DNA from: Bdellovibrionales bacterium RIFCSPHIGHO2_01_FULL_40_29
GTDB taxonomy: Bacteria; Bdellovibrionota; Bdellovibrionia; Bdellovibrionales; Bdellovibrionaceae
DNA length: 64,000 nt
Assembly (NCBI GenBank): GCA_001771815.1
Contig: MEPU01000013.1
Location: forward strand, 124,001 to 188,000
Direction of reading: 5' to 3'
Under the pieces are notes generated by a model. It was given only the letters and a program-made list of their open reading frames with translations. It was not told the origin of the DNA and ran no database searches. Below, in pieces: positions 43,274 to 52,522 of this stretch; the stretch's first letter is position 1, and each line of letters begins with the position of its first letter. Made by a program: the position numbers and the translations under genes.

Positions 43274-44338
43274 TTATAAGCGTTCAGCAACCGAGTTTGC
43301 ATCCGCATCATCTTCTTTGGATTTTAAAATTTTCTCAGCAACATAACCTAAGAATTCTTTTAAATTTTTTCCCGTTACGGCTGAGATAGCAAAAACATCA
43401 ACATTAAATTTTTTCTTAAATTGATTTTTCAATTTTTCAATTTGATCCTGCCCAAGCAAATCAATCTTATTTAAAACAACAATTTGTTCGCGAGACGAAA
43501 GTGGAAAAAATTCGTCTTTGTCTTTATTCAAATCATCGTACATTTTTAATTCATAGTTAATATCTTCAAAGTCATTCATGGGATCGCGACCACTCATGCC
43601 AGAAACATCAACTATGTGAATAAATAATCGTGTTCGTTCAATATGTTTTAAAAATTGAATTCCGAGTCCAACGCCCATGTGAGCGCCTTTAATTAAGCCC
43701 GGAATATCGGCCAGCACAAAGTTGCTGTACTCACCAACTTTAACCACTCCCAAATTTGGTGTTAAAGTTGTAAATGCATAATTCGCAATTTTAGGTTTTG
43801 CTGCGGAAACACGAGATATGAATGTTGATTTTCCAGCGTTTGGAAAACCAATAATTCCCACATCGGCAATCAGCTTTAGCTCGAGCGTCACATCAAGGGT
43901 TTCACCCTCTTCGCCAGGCTGAGCATGTTCAGGAGCTTGATTAATGCTGTTCTTAAAAAATGTATTCCCTTTGCCACCACGCCCACCACGCAAGACCGTA
44001 ACCTGTTGGTTCTTGTTGAGGTCATAAAGAACTTCACCTTCGGTGCTGCGAAGGATTGTGCCTTCAGGGACTATGATAATTAAGTCATCGCCATGGGATC
44101 CAAAACAATTGTCCCGAGCTCCGGCTTGACCATTTTTAGCCTGATACTTTTTATGTGATTTGATATCGACCAAAGAGTTAATATGACGAGATGTTTTAAA
44201 AATGACATCGCCACCTTTACCACCATCACCGCCGTCTGGACCACCACGAGGGGTTCCTGATTCACGACGAAAACTGACGCTGCCCGGACCACCGTGACCA
44301 GAAGAGATTGTTATTTTAACTTCATCTACAAACTTCAT
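43274..44338 (-). CDS. obgE: GTPase Obg/CgtA
   Basis: 354 residues from the ATG at 44338, the standard Obg start MKFVDEVKI; a GTG 21 nt upstream is in frame but would add a non-family extension. Gly-rich Obg fold (1-160), then the G domain with GFPNAGKSTF, DIPGLIKGAH and VLNKIDLL. It acts in late large-subunit assembly. It follows rplU and rpmA as in most bacteria. Confidence 0.96.
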   Translation of the reverse strand: MKFVDEVKITISSGHGGPGSVSFRRESGTPRGGPDGGDGGKGGDVIFKTSRHINSLVDIKSHKKYQAKNGQAGARDNCFGSHGDDLIIIVPEGTILRSTEGEVLYDLNKNQQVTVLRGGRGGKGNTFFKNSINQAPEHAQPGEEGETLDVTLELKLIADVGIIGFPNAGKSTFISRVSAAKPKIANYAFTTLTPNLGVVKVGEYSNFVLADIPGLIKGAHMGVGLGIQFLKHIERTRLFIHIVDVSGMSGRDPMNDFEDINYELKMYDDLNKDKDEFFPLSSREQIVVLNKIDLLGQDQIEKLKNQFKKKFNVDVFAISAVTGKNLKEFLGYVAEKILKSKEDDADANSVAERL

Positions 44339-44364
44339 ATTATTTTCTACTTTGAACACAAAAC

Positions 44365-44389
44365 AAAAGGAGCCTGTATGGCTCCTTTT
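44365..44389 (-). terminator. Hairpin between rpmA and obgE
   Basis: AAAAGGAGCC / GGCTCCTTTT, 10 perfect pairs around TGTAT. Both strands continue with T-rich sequence (minus: TTTTGTTTTG). It can partly terminate rplU-rpmA transcripts so that ribosomal proteins are made in excess over ObgE. Confidence 0.75.
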
Positions 44390-44419
44390 TTAAAAAAACA
44401 ATTTCGTATTGTGTTTCTT

Positions 44420-44680
44420 TTACGCTGTTTTTGGGTAAACGCTAACTTTAAATTTTTCTTTCGAAAATCTTTCAAACTTAACTAAACCCTCGATCACTGA
44501 ATAAATCGTGTGATCGCGACCGATTTTAACATTTGTACCTGTTTGGAATTTTGTTCCACGCTGACGTACAATAATTGTTCCTGATTTAACTAACTGACCG
44601 CCAAAACGTTTCACGCCTAATCTTTTCGACTGTGAATCCCGGCCATTCTTGGTACTACCACCAGCTTTTTTCGATGCCAT
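44420..44680 (-). CDS. rpmA: Ribosomal protein bL27
   Basis: 86 residues. [20 protein letters not shown] at the N-terminus, then [20 protein letters not shown], all typical of bL27. No N-terminal cleavable extension. It starts 36 nt after rplU. Confidence 0.97.
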   Translation of the reverse strand: MASKKAGGSTKNGRDSQSKRLGVKRFGGQLVKSGTIIVRQRGTKFQTGTNVKIGRDHTIYSVIEGLVKFERFSKEKFKVSVYPKTA

Positions 44681-44716
44681 ACTTACTCCGTGTTACTTAT
44701 TTAACGTTATAAATTA

Positions 44717-45292
44717 TTACTTCGTTTTCTTTGTTGTCTTTTTTGCAGCTTTTTTAGCAGACTTTTTTACAGCCCGCTTAGAAGTTGCTTTCTTTGCTAC
44801 TTTTTTTGCAGCTTTCTTTTTTGGAGCTGCTTTTTTAACTGCTGTCTTTTCAACTGGAGTGACTCCAACTTCGCCCTCAGCGCGTGCTTTGCGGTCCTCA
44901 ACTTTGAGTTGAATGCGCTCTTGGCGTAATGCTGCCATATCTTTTACAAGTGGAGTTGCATCTGTTTTAGATGTTTGTCCATCTGGAGACGTGATTGATT
45001 TAATAAAAATTTCGGTGAAATTCTGTTTGTGTGTTGCAAACTTTCTGTAACCTTGACGACGTTTCTTTTTGAAAACGATCACTTTTCGAGTTTTAGCTTG
45101 TTTTGTTACAACCACTGTTACTTTAGCGTTTTTAACTAACGGAGAACCAATATGCGCTTTTTCTCCACCAACCATTAAAATTTCAGAAATATTAAACTCT
45201 GAACCCAATGCTTGATCAACTTTTTCAATCTGTAATACATCACCAGCTTGAACTTTATATTGCTTACCGCCGGTCTTAATAATAGCGTACAT
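44717..45292 (-). CDS. rplU: Ribosomal protein bL21 with a long Lys/Ala-rich C-terminal tail
   Basis: 191 residues from the ATG at 45292, which has GGAGG 5 nt before it. Residues 1 to about 103 are a normal bL21 (MYAIIKTGGKQYKVQAGDVL, KVIVFKKKRRQGYRKFATHK, QNFTEIFIKSI). Standard bL21 ends here; this one goes on for about 88 residues. The first part of the extension (about 105-150) is a mixed helical linker. The last about 40 are Lys/Ala/Thr repeats (KKAAPKKKAAKKVAKKAT and following), like a histone H1 tail. No frameshift is needed, and rpmA follows normally. Confidence 0.95.
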   Translation of the reverse strand: MYAIIKTGGKQYKVQAGDVLQIEKVDQALGSEFNISEILMVGGEKAHIGSPLVKNAKVTVVVTKQAKTRKVIVFKKKRRQGYRKFATHKQNFTEIFIKSITSPDGQTSKTDATPLVKDMAALRQERIQLKVEDRKARAEGEVGVTPVEKTAVKKAAPKKKAAKKVAKKATSKRAVKKSAKKAAKKTTKKTK

Positions 45293-45504
45293 TTTTCCTC
45301 CGCTTGAAATTTTCACTCGTATTTAACTCATGACAAGATTTGTTTTTTTGCCATTTTATAAGCAGTGTTGTCAATGCGATTTAAATCTTTTTCAGACGAA
45401 TCAGTCTTCCACAGCCTGTTTTGAATTCAAGACTTTTAGAATTAAGGTCATAAAACCTAGACTTTCTTTCATTATTTCAAAAAATTCCAAGTGTTTTCAT
45501 GCAC

Positions 45505-47034
45505 TTAGTTGTCTTGAAAGATCTCGTACTGTTCCGTGTGATAATTAGGCTCTATTTTAAAGGCAATTGATCGGTTGAGCCGTTTTTCCAAAGTTTCAAG
45601 GGTTTCAGATTCAACTTCATAAACCCAATCCACTATGGATGAATGACAATGCACGATGACGCCCTTCTTTTTAGAATTGTCGGCCATGCTAATTTCCCGC
45701 TCAAGCTCACGAAAAATTTCATTAGCAATCGTGTTCTTTCGCTTAATATAGCCTTTGCCATCACAATACGAACACGGTTCACAAAGAGTCTTAACCAAGC
45801 TTGGACGAATACGTTTGCGGGTCATTTCAACTAAGCCAAGCTCGGACATGGAGATAATATTGGTGCGACTGCGGTCTTTTTTAAGCTCTTCAGCTAGTGC
45901 TGATAAAACTTGATCTCGGTGAACCTGTTTTTCCATATCAATAAAATCAATAATAATAATTCCGCCCGCATTTCGAACACGCAATTGATGGGCGATTTCT
46001 TTAACAGCCTCAAGATTGGTTTTCAAAATCGTATCTTCAAGATCTTTTTTACCCACATAGCGACCCGTATTAACGTCTACAACAACAAGAGCCTCGGCCT
46101 CATCAACGACAATGTATCCACCGGATTTAAGCCAAACTTTTCGCTCCATGGCTCGGGAAATTTCTAAATCAATGTCATACAAGTCAAATAACGGCTTTCG
46201 CTCTTCGTAAAGAATTATATTTTGTCGATACTTTGGCATCAACTGTGTGACAAATTTTGAAACTTTTTTAAATACATCAACGTCATCAACCCAAACAGTC
46301 GTGACCTGTTCGCTCATTAAATCTCGGAGAGCGCGCAATTCCACGTCGAGTTCTGCGTGAATGCTTCCGGCCGTTTTTTTCTTTTCATAACTTTTTTGAA
46401 TTTCTTTACCGAGTCGATCCAAATACTCGATATCTGCACGAAGTTGCTCCTCCGTTGCTCCCTCAGAAGCCGTGCGCACGATAACTCCACCTGTGGGATT
46501 GATTTTTTGAATAATCTTTTTCAAACGTTCTTTTTCGTCTTCGTCTTCAATCTTGCGAGATATTCCCGTGTGCTTGATATACGGCATATAGACCACGCCT
46601 CGACCAGGCAATGAAATGTGAGTGGTAATCCTTGCGCCTTTTGTTCCCAGGGGATCCTTTGCAACTTGAACCATCAAGTGATCGCCTTCTTTCACTAAAT
46701 CCTGGATTGGCGTTTTAATTTCTCGAGAGGGTCTTCCCTCGTCAGGGTTTTCGTTAGCTGAGGCTTCTGCATCTGACTCATCATGATCAAAAAACTCTTT
46801 GGCATCTTCGGTTAAAATATCACCAACGTATAAAAATGCGGCCTTATCCAGACCAATATCAACAAAGGCCGCCTGCATACCAGGAAGGACTCGAGTGATG
46901 ATTCCGCGATGAATAGTGCCCACCAACGTCGGAGAGGTTTTTCTTTCAATTTTGAGATCCATCAGAACGCCAGCTTCGACGTAAGCCACGCGAGTCTCAT
47001 GAGAACGTACATTAATTAGAATTTCAGCTGCCAT
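45505..47034 (-). CDS. rng: Ribonuclease G/E
   Basis: 509 residues, RNase G-like in length with no long RNase E scaffold. An N-terminal S1 domain (VGTIHRGIITRVLPGMQAAF) is followed by the catalytic core with VDVNTGRYVGKKD, IIIIDFIDMEKQVHRDQVL and the zinc-link region CEPCSYCDGKG. It cuts single-stranded RNA 5' end-dependently in rRNA maturation and mRNA decay. It lies just upstream of rplU in the same direction with a 212-nt spacer. Confidence 0.92.
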   Translation of the reverse strand: MAAEILINVRSHETRVAYVEAGVLMDLKIERKTSPTLVGTIHRGIITRVLPGMQAAFVDIGLDKAAFLYVGDILTEDAKEFFDHDESDAEASANENPDEGRPSREIKTPIQDLVKEGDHLMVQVAKDPLGTKGARITTHISLPGRGVVYMPYIKHTGISRKIEDEDEKERLKKIIQKINPTGGVIVRTASEGATEEQLRADIEYLDRLGKEIQKSYEKKKTAGSIHAELDVELRALRDLMSEQVTTVWVDDVDVFKKVSKFVTQLMPKYRQNIILYEERKPLFDLYDIDLEISRAMERKVWLKSGGYIVVDEAEALVVVDVNTGRYVGKKDLEDTILKTNLEAVKEIAHQLRVRNAGGIIIIDFIDMEKQVHRDQVLSALAEELKKDRSRTNIISMSELGLVEMTRKRIRPSLVKTLCEPCSYCDGKGYIKRKNTIANEIFRELEREISMADNSKKKGVIVHCHSSIVDWVYEVESETLETLEKRLNRSIAFKIEPNYHTEQYEIFQDN

Positions 47035-47140
47035 TAAAGCCTTTCTGGATACTAAATGATACGATTTAGACCTAGGACCTGTTGAAAACTCATTCAGTCA
47101 TACCGAAGAATTAACGGATAAGCAATTTTTGGAGAACCAA

Positions 47141-48217
47141 ATGGCTACAATTGATGATCTATTTCGTTTAATGGTCGAACAAAAAGCCTCAGATCTCCAC
47201 TTAACAAGTGGCGCTCCGCCCTATTTGCGGCTGCATGGAAATATGCAACCCCTGAATTATCGCGAACTTTCCAATCAAGACATTCAAGGTTTAATTTTTG
47301 AAATCCTCAACGAAAAACAAAAAAAAACATTTGTTGAGAAATGGGAGCTTGATTTTGCTTATGTTGTCGAAGGTCTTGGTCGCTTTCGTTGCAATGTGTT
47401 TATGCAACGACGAGGTCTTGGAGCTGTCTTTCGTACCATTCCAGAAAAAATTAAAACGGCAGCTGAGTTGAATTTACCAGCATCTATTGTCGATCTCGTT
47501 GACTGCGACCGCGGACTTATTCTTGTCACGGGCCCCACAGGCTCTGGTAAATCCACAACCTTGGCTGCGATGATTCAGCATATTAATGCAACTCGAGAGG
47601 GGCATATTCTAACCGTTGAAGATCCCATAGAGTTCGTTCACCCCAATTTAAAATGCTTGGTGAACCAACGTGAAGTTGGCACTCATACGAAAACCTACGC
47701 TAACGCTCTCAAGGCCGCTTTGCGTGAAGATCCCGATATTATTTTAGTGGGCGAGCTTCGAGACCTGGAAACAATTTCGTTGGCGCTGACCGCTGCCGAA
47801 ACAGGCCACTTGGTTTTTGCCACACTTCATACAAGTTCTGCTGCCAAAACAATAGATCGTATAATTGATGTTTTTCCCTCTGGTCAACAGGGTCAAATTC
47901 GAACCATGCTCGCGGAGTCGTTGCGCGGAGTCGTCGCTCAAACACTTTTTTCACGCGCTGACGGCCAAGGGCGCGTGGCTGCTTTCGAAATTATGAAGGG
48001 TACCAAAGCTGTTGCCAATTTAATCCGCGAAGGAAAAATTCACCAAATTCCATCCATCATTCAAACAAGTGCCTCTCAGGGAATGATTTTATTTGAAAAG
48101 TATGTCGATGATCTGGTGAAAAAAGGCATGGTCTCTGCTGCGGATGCGAAAACATTTCTTGGTAAAGATGATCCCTCGGTCAATTTAAGTCCTATGGGTG
48201 GCAAAAAAACGGGCTAA
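47141..48217 (+). CDS. pilT: Type IV pilus retraction ATPase PilT
   Basis: 358 residues from the ATG at 47141, with GGAG 6 nt in front; a TTG 12 nt earlier is in frame but overlaps the SD. Order: KASDLHLTSGAPP, Walker A GPTGSGKSTT, Asp box ILTVEDPIEFVH, Walker B REDPDIILVGELRDLETI, His box GHLVFATLHTSSA and the PilT-typical LRGVVAQTLF. It pulls back type IV pili for twitching. Divergent from the RNase gene. Confidence 0.93.
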   Translation: MATIDDLFRLMVEQKASDLHLTSGAPPYLRLHGNMQPLNYRELSNQDIQGLIFEILNEKQKKTFVEKWELDFAYVVEGLGRFRCNVFMQRRGLGAVFRTIPEKIKTAAELNLPASIVDLVDCDRGLILVTGPTGSGKSTTLAAMIQHINATREGHILTVEDPIEFVHPNLKCLVNQREVGTHTKTYANALKAALREDPDIILVGELRDLETISLALTAAETGHLVFATLHTSSAAKTIDRIIDVFPSGQQGQIRTMLAESLRGVVAQTLFSRADGQGRVAAFEIMKGTKAVANLIREGKIHQIPSIIQTSASQGMILFEKYVDDLVKKGMVSAADAKTFLGKDDPSVNLSPMGGKKTG

Positions 48218-48262
48218 ACGGTTTTAGTTGCTAGATGCTGGAAAAAGTCTTAATTTTTTGTC

Positions 48263-48955
48263 ATGACTGACTTAACTCGAGCACTGCAACCAAAAGATTT
48301 AGCCTCGTACATTGATCACACGCTTTTAAAGCCTGAAGCAACCAAACAACATATCCGCAAGCTTTGTGAAGAAGCTCTTGAGAATCATTTTTTTGCAGTT
48401 TGCGTAAACTCATCAATGATCTCGACGTGTTCAGAAATTCTGAAAAACACAAAAGTGCGCATTGCCAGTGTTGTCGGATTCCCATTAGGAGCCTCAGAAT
48501 CTTCCGTTAAAACATTTGAAGCTTCACGAGCATTTAATCTTGGCGCACATGAAGTGGACATGGTGATCAATATCGGCGCCTTGAAAGCAAAAGACTACCT
48601 TATTGTTGAAAAAGAAATTTCCGATATTGTTCGCGTCGCCGCAGGCAATATTGTGAAAGTCATTCTTGAAACGTCACTCCTTACAGACGAAGAAAAAATC
48701 AAAGCCTGCGAAATCTCAGTTCAGGCTGGTGCACATTTCGTTAAAACATCCACTGGCTTTGGTGGTGGTGGTGCGACGGTCTCCGACATTGCTTTAATGA
48801 AAAAAACTGTTGGCACAAAATCTTTAGTTAAAGCCAGCGGAGGAATTAAAAACTTTGCTGATGCTGCCGCCTTAATTGCCGCAGGAGCCAATCGTCTAGG
48901 GACAAGCTCCGGAGTTCTTTTGGTGACAGGTCAATCTGTGAAATCAGGTTACTAA
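48263..48955 (+). CDS. deoC: Deoxyribose-phosphate aldolase
   Basis: 230 residues. IDHTLLKPEAT, VGFPLGASES, catalytic Lys161 in FVKTSTGFGGGGAT and KASGGIKNF. It splits deoxyribose 5-phosphate to acetaldehyde and glyceraldehyde 3-phosphate. It heads a three-gene nucleoside breakdown operon; deoA follows 2 nt after its stop. Confidence 0.95.
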   Translation: MTDLTRALQPKDLASYIDHTLLKPEATKQHIRKLCEEALENHFFAVCVNSSMISTCSEILKNTKVRIASVVGFPLGASESSVKTFEASRAFNLGAHEVDMVINIGALKAKDYLIVEKEISDIVRVAAGNIVKVILETSLLTDEEKIKACEISVQAGAHFVKTSTGFGGGGATVSDIALMKKTVGTKSLVKASGGIKNFADAAALIAAGANRLGTSSGVLLVTGQSVKSGY

Positions 48956-48957
48956 TT

Positions 48958-50271
48958 ATGTTAGCCCGAGAAATTATCAAAAAAAAACGCAACAACTTAG
49001 AACTGAGTTCTGCCGAAATTGAGTTTTTTATTTTAGCATACACTCGGGGTGAAATACCTGATTATCAAATGTCTGCCCTTTTGATGGCGATTTATTTTAA
49101 TGGCATGTCCACGGAGGAGTCCGTCGCGCTCACGCGGACCATGCTTCATTCGGGTATAACAATTGATACAAAAACAATTCCAGGATTCAAAGTTGACAAG
49201 CATTCCACGGGTGGAGTTGGCGATAAAACCAGTTTAATACTTGGGCCCATTGTTGCGGCAGCTGGCGTTTATGTACCCATGATTTCTGGACGTGGACTTG
49301 GTCATACCGGTGGAACATTGGATAAACTTGAAAGCATTCCCGGATTTAATACACAACTCAGTATTGAAAAATTTATTGAAATCACTCAAACCGTAGGCAC
49401 TTGTTTTATTGGTCAAACAAAAGATATTTGCCCTGCTGATAAAAAAATCTATGCCCTGCGCGACGTCACGGCCACAATCGAAAGTCTGCCGCTGATTTGC
49501 GCCAGCATCATGTCAAAAAAGATTGCCGAAGGTATTGATGGATTAGTTTTAGATGTGAAATACGGATCGGGCGCTTTTATGAAGTCACTTTCAGATGCCA
49601 AGGTGCTTGCTCATGCATTAATAAAAATTGGCGTCGGATATGGGAAAAAAGTCTCTGCACTTTTAACATCGATGGATCAACCCCTCGGGCGTTTTTCTGG
49701 AAATTCTTTAGAAATTTTTGAATGTCTTGAAATCATGAAGGGCAAAAAATTTATTTCTGCTGCGGGAAAAGATTTATATGCAGACACCCGCGAACTTTCT
49801 TTACAGCTTTCTTCGCATATGATTTTTTTATCTGGACGCTGTAAAACTTTAATGGACTCCTATGCGCTCGCCACAGAAATGCTGACCTCCGGAAAGGCCC
49901 TTGAAAAATTTCAAGCCATGTGCGCGGCTCAAGGCGGAAATTTAGACCAATTGCCGTTAGCGGCCGGATCCTATCAGCTTAAATCCACCACGACAGGATA
50001 CTTGAGTCATTTTAATGTTGAAGCGATCGGCTTGGCTGGAATTGTTCTTCGAGCTGGTCGCCGAGTTTCTGACGATGTCCTTGATTTAACCTCGGGAATC
50101 GAGTTTCATAAACAAATTGGTGATTCTGTTTCCGATGGCGACATCATTTACACAATTCATGGGGATGAACCCAAATTATTTGATGGGGCTGCAAAAATGC
50201 TCCGCGATAGCTTTCAAATTTCATTGCAAAAACCACCTCCTCACGTTTTGATTAGTGAAGTTCTGCAATAG
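48958..50271 (+). CDS. deoA: Thymidine/pyrimidine-nucleoside phosphorylase
   Basis: 437 residues. The signature DKHSTGGVGDKTSLIL, GRGLGHTGGTLDKLESI and CPADKKIYALRDVTATIES, plus a C-terminal PYNP domain, define the family. It releases the base and (deoxy)ribose 1-phosphate from thymidine, deoxyuridine or uridine; which is preferred cannot be read with certainty. Placed between deoC and a purine phosphorylase. Confidence 0.92.
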   Translation: MLAREIIKKKRNNLELSSAEIEFFILAYTRGEIPDYQMSALLMAIYFNGMSTEESVALTRTMLHSGITIDTKTIPGFKVDKHSTGGVGDKTSLILGPIVAAAGVYVPMISGRGLGHTGGTLDKLESIPGFNTQLSIEKFIEITQTVGTCFIGQTKDICPADKKIYALRDVTATIESLPLICASIMSKKIAEGIDGLVLDVKYGSGAFMKSLSDAKVLAHALIKIGVGYGKKVSALLTSMDQPLGRFSGNSLEIFECLEIMKGKKFISAAGKDLYADTRELSLQLSSHMIFLSGRCKTLMDSYALATEMLTSGKALEKFQAMCAAQGGNLDQLPLAAGSYQLKSTTTGYLSHFNVEAIGLAGIVLRAGRRVSDDVLDLTSGIEFHKQIGDSVSDGDIIYTIHGDEPKLFDGAAKMLRDSFQISLQKPPPHVLISEVLQ

Positions 50272-50293
50272 CTTCGTCATTAAGGAAGTCCAA

Positions 50294-51109
50294 ATGGTTA
50301 TTCAAAAACTCACTGAAACTGTTAACTTTATAAAAACAAAGACAAAAATTAAGCCCAAGATTGGAATTATTCTAGGTTCTGGCTTAGGTCACTTTGTCCA
50401 ACATATGCAAATTGAAACCACATTAGCCTTTCATGAAATTCCGCATTTCATACCACCCACTGTTGAAGGGCACTCTGGAAATCTCATTTTTGGTAGTATT
50501 GGTGATCGCGATATCGTTGTTCTGCAGGGACGTCTTCATTATTATGAAGGACACTCGATGGAAACAGTTGTCTTCCCTGCGCGCACTATGGCTCTATTGG
50601 GAATTGAAATTCTTATCGTCACAAACTCCGCGGGTGGTTACGGTGATGGCATGAAGCCTGGTGACTTTATGCTTATTGAAGATCATATCAACCTGATGGG
50701 CACAAATCCATTGATGGGTCCCAACATCAAAGAGCTTGGCCCCCGCTTTCCCGACATGACTGAGGCTTACGACAAAGAATTAATCATTATTGCAGAACGT
50801 ATTTTACGATCGCAAAAAACTTTTTTTCATAAGGGAATCTATGTTGGAGTCACTGGTCCAACATATGAAACACCTTCTGAAATTCGAATGTTTAAAAATT
50901 TTGGCGGCAAAGCCGTAGGTATGTCGACCATTCCTGAAGTCATCGCCGCAAATCATCTTGGAATTCGCGTTGCTGCTGTCTCTTGCATCACGAACTTAGC
51001 CGCAGGAATCTCGCAAAATAAATTAACCCATGCCGAAGTCACCGAAACTGCAAAAAATGTCGAACAAAAGTTTTGTGATTTTTTAAAAGAATTTACAGTT
51101 AAAGTCTAA
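50294..51109 (+). CDS. punA: Purine-nucleoside phosphorylase (trimeric type)
   Basis: 271 residues from the ATG at 50294, with AAGGA 8 nt in front; the longer frame from 50255 overlaps deoA and lacks an SD. PKIGIILGSGLGHF (phosphate loop), VEGHSGNLIFG, VTNSAGGYGDGMKPGDF and GPTYETPSEIRMF. This is the 30-kDa trimeric class acting on guanosine and inosine. It completes the deoC-deoA-punA operon for salvage and use of nucleosides. Confidence 0.93.
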   Translation: MVIQKLTETVNFIKTKTKIKPKIGIILGSGLGHFVQHMQIETTLAFHEIPHFIPPTVEGHSGNLIFGSIGDRDIVVLQGRLHYYEGHSMETVVFPARTMALLGIEILIVTNSAGGYGDGMKPGDFMLIEDHINLMGTNPLMGPNIKELGPRFPDMTEAYDKELIIIAERILRSQKTFFHKGIYVGVTGPTYETPSEIRMFKNFGGKAVGMSTIPEVIAANHLGIRVAAVSCITNLAAGISQNKLTHAEVTETAKNVEQKFCDFLKEFTVKV

Positions 51110-51264
51110 TCTGATGTAAACGGCTAGTCCTAGACAAAAGCCTGTCTCCCCTGGACCTTATCTCGACTCAAAATAAGACATATTTCTACCGATCAGCTAA
51201 CCATCACAAGGCCGCAGTTGGGTCTTAATTTCTAAGATCAAGATGATCTTGTGATGGAGTCAAC

Positions 51265-52518
51265 ATGGATGTTGTCAAAGTCTTAAGTCTGCTGAGTTTC
51301 ATGCTTGTTTTTGGAACCTCGTGCGATCAAAAAAAAACAGTTGAATCTGTTTCCGCAATGACTCAGGAGTGTCTGAGCTCATCGCAAACTATAAAAAATC
51401 GTTTTGTTGTTCAATGGGAAGATGGCTCGTTTTCCATCGAAAAAGGCAATAGCCTTGACGAGTTTCGCGAAACTTTTATTAAAGAAAATCTTTCATTAAT
51501 TAAATTTGTTGAACCAGATCAAACTGTTCATTTGCGCCCCTATTCGCTTTCCTCAGCTATTCAACCCAATGCTCTATCGACAACAAACTGGGGGCCCGAA
51601 ATGATCGAGGCTCCTGCCTTATGGAATCAGGACATTGTCGGTCATGATGTGATTGTTGGAGTTATTGATAGCATGGTTGATGTTACACATGATCAGTTGC
51701 GACCCAATATTCTTGTTAACGAAAATGAGATCCCAAACAATGGTGTCGATGATGACAATAATGGATTTGTTGATGATTTTTTGGGCGCAAAATTTAATAG
51801 CGAAGAGAATGATCCAAACCTGAATCGTCATGGTTCTCATGTTGCGGGAATAATCGGAGCTGATCCTGAATTTGGACCCATTCACGGCGTTGCTCCTAAA
51901 GTAAAAATCTTGCCGGCGCAATTTATGGATAATCAAGGCGCTGGATCATTAGGTCACGCCATCGCAGCTATGAACTATGCTGTCAGTCGCGGAGCTCGAA
52001 TTTTAAATTTAAGTTGGGGTGGCGCAGACTGCCAGCAGAACTTTGCCGCAGCGATGGAAGCCTTGTCTAATCAAGGCGTCTTGCTTGTAACGGCCGCGGG
52101 AAATGGCGATTATTATGGAAACGGAATTAATGTTGATGAAAATCCAGATTATCCTTCTGCGTTTAATTTGATGAATCAAATTAATGTTGCGGCATCAACC
52201 GCTGACGATTTTATGATTCGATTTTCTAATTTTGGTCGCAAAAAAGTTCTTGTTGCTGCGCCCGGGTACGAAATTGATTCCACTGTGCCTGGAAATCAAG
52301 TTGAACGCATGAGCGGCACCAGTATGGCGGCCCCGATGACAGCTGGTGCGGCAGCTCTGTTGATGAGTGCTTTCCCTGCGGCAACCACACAACAAGTCAA
52401 GTTGGCACTATTGCGAGGAGTAGATGTTCGCGCTGGCCATGAATTTGAAGTTTCAACACGAGGCCGAATTAACGTCCGAAAATCACTCTCTGAACTGCAA
52501 AAGATTTTGGACCTCTAG
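51265..52518 (+). CDS. Lipoprotein subtilisin-like serine protease
   Basis: 417 residues. Lipoprotein signal ending GTSC (Cys20), a short propeptide-like region (40-95), then the S8 catalytic domain with Asp135 (VGVIDSMVD), His192 (RHGSHVAG), oxyanion Asn280 (AAGN) and Ser353 (SGTSMAAP). All four are intact, so it should be active. The lipid anchor would keep it on a membrane facing the periplasm or outside. It is 4 nt from the following barrel gene, suggesting joint expression. Confidence 0.92.
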   Translation: MDVVKVLSLLSFMLVFGTSCDQKKTVESVSAMTQECLSSSQTIKNRFVVQWEDGSFSIEKGNSLDEFRETFIKENLSLIKFVEPDQTVHLRPYSLSSAIQPNALSTTNWGPEMIEAPALWNQDIVGHDVIVGVIDSMVDVTHDQLRPNILVNENEIPNNGVDDDNNGFVDDFLGAKFNSEENDPNLNRHGSHVAGIIGADPEFGPIHGVAPKVKILPAQFMDNQGAGSLGHAIAAMNYAVSRGARILNLSWGGADCQQNFAAAMEALSNQGVLLVTAAGNGDYYGNGINVDENPDYPSAFNLMNQINVAASTADDFMIRFSNFGRKKVLVAAPGYEIDSTVPGNQVERMSGTSMAAPMTAGAAALLMSAFPAATTQQVKLALLRGVDVRAGHEFEVSTRGRINVRKSLSELQKILDL

Positions 52519-52522
52519 TTGT

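Noticed and set aside
44649-44912. 87-codon Phe/Ala-rich plus ORF opposite rplU
   Set aside because: It is the antisense of the Lys/Ala-rich tail (Lys codons read backward give Phe), not a membrane protein.
45340-45380. TTGACA on the minus strand upstream of rplU as its promoter
   Set aside because: A TATAAA lies only 8 nt after it and nothing suitable is found at 16-18 nt, so a promoter cannot be defined here by eye.
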